The position numbers and the translations under genes are program-made. DNA of 11,507 nt, from NCBI GenBank assembly GCA_002170735.1, contig NHIV01000030.1, forward strand, positions 1 through 11,507, read 5' to 3'. The notes below the pieces were generated by a model that saw only the letters and a list, made by a program, of their open reading frames with translations, did not search any database and was not told where the DNA came from. Of the stretch, positions 6,500-11,507 are shown piece by piece. Position 1 is the stretch's first letter, and each line of letters opens with the position of its first letter. The stretch comes from a bacterium TMED198. GTDB lineage: Bacteria; Fidelibacterota; Marinisomatia; SCGC-AAA003-L08; D37C17.

Positions 6500-7669
6500 C
6501 TAAACCTTGTATTTTTCTATTTCTAGCATCAAATTTTCACCCCATCCAACCATATTACCAATTGCAAATACTAGGCTGTCATTATTTTGAAAAAACATAT
6601 CAATCACTTCAAAACTATCTATACTATCTGGAACTAAAATAGAATTTTCTGTTAAATTCAACTTATCAATTATTGGAGATAATATTTTTTTATTGCCTCT
6701 TACAATTAACATGCTCGGCATCATTTTTTCTTTAACCAACTCTAGTATTTGATTGGTTCTATAGATTCTATCAGATCTTGTATTGAAAAATATGCACTTT
6801 TTGAGGTGAGCGTACTTTACATCAACCATCTCCCAAATTTTAAATGTTGAGGAGGGGTCATTTGCAGCCATGGCATTTACAAACAAAATATTTTTATTTA
6901 ATCTTTCTAGATTAATCGCTGAAAGTGAGCCAGGATCTGGTTTTGCCTTCACCATACCCTCAATAGCTACAGATTTTTCAACGCCAAGTTCTTTACAAAC
7001 TTTTAAAGCAGTTAAAACATTTTCTTCATGCTCTAAATAAGTAAATCTATCCATTTCTTTCGCAATAGATTCATCTCTATGAACCGGCAAAAAAGATGAA
7101 TTTCTTTGAGTCGAAATTTCGCTGTAAAAACCATCATACCTTCTATCGTTTGAAATAAACTTTCCATTGTACGGAATTGTATTGGATAATGAAGATGCTA
7201 TCTGATCTTCAGTTAACCCCATTTCATCTAAATGATCAGGCCTGACGTTTGTAATTACCCCTATATTTGACTTAATCATTTCATGTTCTGAAACCCACTG
7301 GTACTGCGGATTAACAGCCATACATTCAAAGACAGCAACATCTAAACTCTTCTTTGAAAAAAATTTCATTATTTTTATTTGCTCTCCTATTGAAGCAGAT
7401 TTGAATCGGTGAATATTGATATCATTACCATTTTCATCAATTATTCTTGGAGATGTCCCTGTAACCTTGGCATATACCCTTTTCCCCCCCTCTCTCAAAC
7501 CTGCTGATATCAGCCTAACGACACTAGACTTCCCTCTAGCTCCATTAACATGAACACGAATAGGAGTTTTGTTTAGAGCAAGAGAGTGATAATACTTTTC
7601 AATCACTCCCAATAAAATAATTAATATCAAAACCAGCAAATAGGGTAGTATGGGAAATAAGATCGACAA
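6500..7669 (-). CDS. pgsB: Poly-gamma-glutamate synthase PgsB/CapB (Mur-ligase-like amide ligase)
   Basis: PgsB is the ATP-dependent ligase that activates the carboxylate of a growing glutamate chain and adds glutamate through a gamma-amide bond; it is related to Mur ligases and folylpolyglutamate synthase. The 389 residues match the family length (393 in B. subtilis). Visible marks are an N-terminal membrane segment (about 4-22), the P-loop NGARGKSS (42-49), ECMAVNPQYQ (115-124), NVRPDHLDEMG (141-151), IPYNG (165-169), PDPG (244-247), NAMAANDPSST (265-275) and NTRSDR (296-301). All the motifs expected for activity appear present. The likely start is TTG 7669. The same frame meets a stop at 7688-7690, there is no ATG between, and no clear Shine-Dalgarno is seen, so the exact start is uncertain. 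It lies 28 bases after the C25 gene and 2 bases before pgsC. Confidence 0.95.
   Translation of the reverse strand: MSILFPILPYLLVLILIILLGVIEKYYHSLALNKTPIRVHVNGARGKSSVVRLISAGLREGGKRVYAKVTGTSPRIIDENGNDINIHRFKSASIGEQIKIMKFFSKKSLDVAVFECMAVNPQYQWVSEHEMIKSNIGVITNVRPDHLDEMGLTEDQIASSLSNTIPYNGKFISNDRRYDGFYSEISTQRNSSFLPVHRDESIAKEMDRFTYLEHEENVLTALKVCKELGVEKSVAIEGMVKAKPDPGSLSAINLERLNKNILFVNAMAANDPSSTFKIWEMVDVKYAHLKKCIFFNTRSDRIYRTNQILELVKEKMMPSMLIVRGNKKILSPIIDKLNLTENSILVPDSIDSFEVIDMFFQNNDSLVFAIGNMVGWGENLMLEIEKYKV
6505..6508 (-). promoter_or_regulatory. Ribosome binding site supporting the GTG start of pgsC
   Basis: AAGG on the minus strand, followed by the 7-base spacer TTTAGTT, precedes GTG 6497. It sits in the last codons of pgsB, which couples translation of the two synthase subunits. 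Confidence 0.6.
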
Positions 7670-7686
7670 GAAAATATTTAGAATTT

Positions 7687-7721
7687 GTTAATTTAATTTA
7701 AGATCCTAAAATTAAATTAAC
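7687..7721. repeat. Perfect 13-bp AT-rich inverted repeat spanning the end of the C25 gene
   Basis: GTTAATTTAATTT (7687-7699) and AAATTAAATTAAC (7709-7721) are exact reverse complements around a 9-base centre, AAGATCCTA. On the minus-strand mRNA the stem includes the TAA stop of the C25 gene and ends 17 bases before the pgsB start. The stem is only A/T apart from one G-C pair and no T-run follows, so it is a poor intrinsic terminator. A weak hairpin affecting mRNA processing or pgsB initiation, or a protein-binding site, fits better. Confidence 0.6.
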
Positions 7722-7877
7722 TAAAACAATGATATCAAGAATATTTATTATACTATCATTGTTTACATCCGCCGCACCTTCTTCAAGTGGTTCTGGCACT
7801 ACATCTCCCAATGTGATATTAATTATTGATAAAATATCAAGTATATTAAGAATTCCATCATTATTAACATCTCCATC
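7698..7877 (-). other. Type I dockerin domain at the C-terminus of the C25 protein
   Basis: Two F-hand loops, coded at 7871-7836 and 7769-7734, each have D-x-N-x-D at positions 1, 3 and 5 and Asp at position 12, followed by the helix typical of dockerins. They are separated by about 22 residues rich in acidic residues and Pro. Dockerins bind cohesins; no cohesin is visible in the window. In non-cellulosomal marine bacteria such terminal dockerins may serve as surface attachment or sorting tags (inference). Confidence 0.8.
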
Positions 7878-10800
7878 TTGATAGGAATAACTAATTGATG
7901 CACCTCTTATCTGGAAATCATCAATAGCAGCTTCTACAAGAGACCCCTCGCCATCATCAGAGGCAATAAACTTAAATTGCATTAGATCTGTTAGGCCTAG
8001 GAAATCTGAGATAAAAAGAGTTTTCTTCGTCCAGCTATTTTCTGACTGATTTGTTCTTTCAATTTCAACCCATGAATTTCCAGCATCGTTTGAGGCATAG
8101 ACAAGCCAATAATCATCACCTGGAGCTGCTCCAAATTCATTGGTATACCATCTATAATAACTAACTAAACCATAGCTATAATTTGAAAGGTCATAAACTG
8201 GAGAAAATAGTGTTGTTTTACCCTCGTCTACATCATCATCTCCTGCAGATGGGTTATTGGATGTATAATTCCCAGTAACATAGCAGTATTGGCCGCTGTT
8301 TGCGCTTGAGGTTTGGACTGGAATTCCATCATAAGTTGTACCATTAGGGATTGCCCTTATCCATATGCCTGTTTCTGCATCATCATCTAGATCTCCTATA
8401 CTCCATCCATCTGAAGAAGATTCAAAGTTTGATGAGTATATCTCCGGCATTTCCCCATATACAAAGAAGAATGGATCTTCTGTTCCCGACTGAGGATATA
8501 CTAGTTGCTCTCCATCAGAGTTTTCTGCTTCAAAGAAATAACTGATTGCTGTTCCACTATCAATTCCGTTAAGAATAAAATTATAATTATCTCCGCTAAA
8601 GCTTGTCATTTGAGAAGACTGCCAACCTTGACCTAGGTTGTAGTTAAAAAGCACGCTGTTCATACTGCCAGTATTAGAACTAACTGTAGCATCAAACGAA
8701 ATACTAGAACCTGAATAAGGCATTTCAAATGGATACTGCTGATGTGCAATTGAAATAGGCACTGACCCTGAAAGCCTTGTTGTTATAAACAGAGATGTTT
8801 CATCATCGAGAATCATTGACGTTAAAGGATACTGATTGTCATGTGTATATTCTAGACCAACTTGACCATTATAGTTCTCAATTCCAACTGTTGTGTAAAT
8901 ACCATGAATAACTGCCCCAAAGTTATTCCCAACAGGGTACTCTCCATAAGAAGTGTTGTTAAAAACTTTGTATTGAAGTTTTATCTCATCATCTCCTGTT
9001 GGTGTCAGGTAGTCAGAATTGTAAAGAATAGCTTGAAAAGTATTTAGAGAGTTAAGCTGGAAGGTTCTCAATCCAGACCACTCAATAACAAAAGCATCTG
9101 ATTGTGTATCATGCCATGCATAAATATCACCCCCACTATTCATTTGCAGGTCATCCCAAAACACCGCAAGCATTGGAGAAGGGCCACCTGGGCCTGGAAG
9201 ACTATAGTTTCGGAATGAAGTCATATCCGTTTGACCAAAAGATATCCAGCCATTTGAGCAAACTGTTATTTGATCATAATCTGTGCCATAAAATGTAAAA
9301 GTAAAAGGAAGATCAATAGTTTGACTATCATCGCCATTATCTCCATCATCATCTATATTCAGCTGATAGCCTGGCCCACCAAGATCAGCATCAATCTCAA
9401 CCCAATCATAAACTGGAGCTAGATCATAATCATCAGATTGATCATAGATGTAATATCCATGAAAGTCAGGACCAAGCGGATCATTTATAGAAGCATTTCC
9501 TACTGTTACCTGCCAATTATATAGCGTTGAATACCCATCAGTGCTAGATATTTCAATTGGTATGCTAATTATGGATCCATTGATAATATCACTATCAGCT
9601 ATCACATCAATTGGCTCTGATGAGCTAAAAGAACTTCCTTGAATAGAAGGCCAATTTATTATTGAACTTTCAAATTCAAGCTGAGATCCAGAGTAAAGTA
9701 TTTCGCCTGTTAAACTACCAAGACCATGAGACCCTAAATTAGTAGCCATAACTGAAAAAGAAGCTGACTCTCCTCTATCGAATATGCCATTATTGTTGCC
9801 ATCTGTCTGCATTATCGGGCTAAAGGTTAGATCTGCATGACTAACGATAACTGGAACAACATACTCAAAACCTATAGCAGAAATATATAACGATGAATTG
9901 AAAAAACTTTCACTATCTGCATCCGATGATACCGTTACTTCAAAATTTAAAAAATTGGAAGTTTCACCTGAACCTAAACTAGATATTAAACTAGCTGAAG
10001 AATTGACTGAAATTGCATCATTGCTTGATAATAACTCAACCTCAATATCTGATAAAGTTTCAGAGCCTGTGTTTGATAGCTGCAACTGAATATATGCTGT
10101 CTCTCCACCATTCAAAACACCATTCATATTCCCAACTGAATCGTCTATCTGTATAGAGTTTTGTACGAGCTCTAATGAAATTTGCTGATCTTGAATTTCA
10201 AAACTAGTTTCAGAGGGCTTCATGTTTCTTCCAATAACTGTAACAAGAACCTCTCCATCTGTTAGATAATCTAAATCAAAAAAAGCAACTCCATTAGAAT
10301 CAGTTTTCTTAGTTAAAAACATTTCATCCTCATCGTTTTGAGATTGACCTGATTTTAAAAGAGTTACAATTGCATCTGAAACTGGAGAATCATTTTGATC
10401 TACAACCTCAACCTGAAAGTAATTTGTACCAAAATTAATATTTTGCTTATGTTCAACGCTAATCTCAATTGGCTTGAGAGTCCAAAGATGTGTAAGTGGA
10501 TCACCCATAAGATTGTTCCAAGTGCTAAACAAATATACATTATTGTTTGGATTGTCTGGATAAGTTTGAGTTAGAGCTATCCTCCCATACTCTAACGCTT
10601 CACCTGCATGCCATGCATCAAAAATATACATACCTTCGTACATTCCCATATCTACAATGTTATTAAAAGCTGTATGTGTATAAGACTGAGCAATTCCTAC
10701 TGCCGCAACTGCACCTTTTGGTTGAGCTGGGGAGCCCGCTCTAAAGAGTGCTTCAGAAATACATTCATTATCCGCCCAAAAAGAACCTGTATCACAGGTT

Positions 10801-11507
10801 AGGGTAGTAACAAATGGAAGCTTCCATGTTGGACTTAAAGCGTTTACATCATTTGATGTAAATCCACTGAAACCATATATGCCTCTATAGTTAAGAAATG
10901 CTATACCATCGTTAAATTGAGCCCTCATAAAATCATCAAAATTGTTTCCGCTATATTTTGTTCTAACATCTTCAACTCCATAGGTATACATTAGCTGCTC
11001 TATATATTGATTTGTGATAACAGTTGAAATACCTGACTCATATGGATCACCAATCAAAGCAGCTTTTTCCTGCCAATCATCTATCCCTCCATATGCTTTT
11101 TCATATCCAATGATTTTATTTACAACTGTATTTAAATCCTCAGTTAAACTTCTTATTGAAATTCTTCCAAGAATTACATCTGCATAAAGGTCATTAACAC
11201 CTCCATCAATTAATGAATATGGATAATCCCCTTCTCCTGCAGCTCCGCTCCATCCATTACCCTCTTGAACGTAATACGTTGGCACAGCATAGGTTCCATC
11301 AGCATCCCCAACAAAGCATACATACTCTGGAGGGTTGTCCCAGTAATTGTAGGCATCTGATATATAACTCTTAATAAGAGAGGTGCTTGTCCCTGTTTCC
11401 GCTATAGACACAACATCAACCACGTAACCTTGCTGATGCCTCCAGTCTACAAGAGGCTGGAGATAGTTCAACAATTGAGACGAATTATAGTCGCTATGAA
11501 TATATAA
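7698..11507 (-). CDS. Secreted C25 (gingipain-family) peptidase-like multidomain protein with C-terminal dockerin (N-terminus missing)
   Basis: The frame is open to the right edge; 1269 residues are visible and the true start, signal peptide and any propeptide lie outside. A TTG at 11474 is not credible as the start because the fold continues upstream. Residues 1-345 are a C25 domain: W-R-x-x-Q-G-Y-V-V, FVGDADG (65-71), DVILGR (110-115), the Y-E-K helix, FLNYRGIYG (204-212) and LTCDTGSFW (236-244) with the probable nucleophile Cys238. The usual Gly-His-Gly carrying the catalytic His reads Gly-Ile-Tyr-Gly here. Then come an Ig or carboxypeptidase-regulatory-like module (350-440), two CARDB-like modules each with an N-x-N-G...G-E motif (450-670), a nidogen-like module (680-910), an Ig-like module (915-1018), a MAM or jelly-roll-like module (1022-1205), and a type I dockerin (1211-1269) with calcium loops DVNNDGILNILD and DVNNDSIINILD. 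It is probably surface-attached or secreted. Its link to pgs function is unproven. Confidence 0.88.
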   Translation of the reverse strand, partial: LYIHSDYNSSQLLNYLQPLVDWRHQQGYVVDVVSIAETGTSTSLIKSYISDAYNYWDNPPEYVCFVGDADGTYAVPTYYVQEGNGWSGAAGEGDYPYSLIDGGVNDLYADVILGRISIRSLTEDLNTVVNKIIGYEKAYGGIDDWQEKAALIGDPYESGISTVITNQYIEQLMYTYGVEDVRTKYSGNNFDDFMRAQFNDGIAFLNYRGIYGFSGFTSNDVNALSPTWKLPFVTTLTCDTGSFWADNECISEALFRAGSPAQPKGAVAAVGIAQSYTHTAFNNIVDMGMYEGMYIFDAWHAGEALEYGRIALTQTYPDNPNNNVYLFSTWNNLMGDPLTHLWTLKPIEISVEHKQNINFGTNYFQVEVVDQNDSPVSDAIVTLLKSGQSQNDEDEMFLTKKTDSNGVAFFDLDYLTDGEVLVTVIGRNMKPSETSFEIQDQQISLELVQNSIQIDDSVGNMNGVLNGGETAYIQLQLSNTGSETLSDIEVELLSSNDAISVNSSASLISSLGSGETSNFLNFEVTVSSDADSESFFNSSLYISAIGFEYVVPVIVSHADLTFSPIMQTDGNNNGIFDRGESASFSVMATNLGSHGLGSLTGEILYSGSQLEFESSIINWPSIQGSSFSSSEPIDVIADSDIINGSIISIPIEISSTDGYSTLYNWQVTVGNASINDPLGPDFHGYYIYDQSDDYDLAPVYDWVEIDADLGGPGYQLNIDDDGDNGDDSQTIDLPFTFTFYGTDYDQITVCSNGWISFGQTDMTSFRNYSLPGPGGPSPMLAVFWDDLQMNSGGDIYAWHDTQSDAFVIEWSGLRTFQLNSLNTFQAILYNSDYLTPTGDDEIKLQYKVFNNTSYGEYPVGNNFGAVIHGIYTTVGIENYNGQVGLEYTHDNQYPLTSMILDDETSLFITTRLSGSVPISIAHQQYPFEMPYSGSSISFDATVSSNTGSMNSVLFNYNLGQGWQSSQMTSFSGDNYNFILNGIDSGTAISYFFEAENSDGEQLVYPQSGTEDPFFFVYGEMPEIYSSNFESSSDGWSIGDLDDDAETGIWIRAIPNGTTYDGIPVQTSSANSGQYCYVTGNYTSNNPSAGDDDVDEGKTTLFSPVYDLSNYSYGLVSYYRWYTNEFGAAPGDDYWLVYASNDAGNSWVEIERTNQSENSWTKKTLFISDFLGLTDLMQFKFIASDDGEGSLVEAAIDDFQIRGASISYSYQDGDVNNDGILNILDILSIINITLGDVVPEPLEEGAADVNNDSIINILDIIVLVNLILGS

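Noticed and set aside
7687..7721. The inverted repeat as an intrinsic terminator of the C25 gene
   Set aside because: The stem is almost all A/T and no T-run follows on the transcribed strand.
7747..7752. TATAAT on the minus strand near the end of the C25 gene as a pgsB promoter
   Set aside because: It falls in dockerin codons, the region 17 bases upstream (GCGGCG) is nothing like a -35 box, and such hexamers are common in AT-rich DNA.
8351..10802. Plus-strand open frames of 61-64 codons antisense to the C25 gene
   Set aside because: Short, without domain features, and opposite a well-supported multidomain protein.
11472..11474. TTG as the translation start of the C25 protein
   Set aside because: The frame continues upstream to the window edge with 11 more residues that fit the family's strand before the W-R-x-x-Q-G segment, so the gene is truncated and does not start here.
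1..11507. Recoded TGA (alternative genetic code)
   Set aside because: All long frames read through with the standard bacterial code, tryptophan is coded by TGG at the conserved sites checked, and no TGA is needed in frame.

Overview
The window is about two-thirds A+T by eye and almost entirely coding. Every credible gene lies on the minus strand, so transcription runs from the right end (11507) to the left end (1). There are no RNA genes, CRISPR arrays or mobile elements, and no intergenic gap longer than 28 bases. Open frames follow the ordinary bacterial code (Trp is TGG; the visible stops are TAA or TAG). Secreted proteins with signal peptides, a lipoprotein, a C-terminal-aromatic outer-membrane barrel candidate and a C25 peptidase ending in a dockerin indicate a diderm. 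The mix resembles marine, AT-rich Candidatus Marinimicrobia (SAR406) or other members of the Fibrobacterota-Chlorobiota-Bacteroidota group. That assignment is inference from style, not from a marker gene.

Layout in transcription order. (1) 11507-7698: a very large secreted C25 (gingipain-family) peptidase-like protein whose N-terminus lies outside the window. It is followed by Ig/CARDB-like modules, a nidogen-like module, a jelly-roll module and a C-terminal type I dockerin. (2) 7669-4928: pgsB, pgsC and pgsW, the cytoplasmic ligase and membrane partners of poly-gamma-glutamate synthesis. (3) 4941-1938: three exported proteins of unknown function: a two-domain internally duplicated protein, a predicted outer-membrane beta-barrel and a predicted beta-propeller lipoprotein. 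(4) 1924 to beyond position 1: a secreted protein built of about ten 54-residue WxDxR repeats, cut by the left edge.

From pgsB to the last gene the reading frames overlap, abut or are separated by 2-13 bases, so they look like one operon. The peptidase gene ends 28 bases before pgsB, with a perfect AT-rich inverted repeat at the junction. The working reading is that PgsB, PgsC and PgsW make a gamma-linked glutamate polymer at the inner membrane, and that the exported proteins behind them handle, transport or display it at the outer membrane. No CapA/PgsA, PgsE or CapD gene is visible. The synthesis core is well supported by motifs; the outer-membrane role is a hypothesis based on gene order and predicted localisation.
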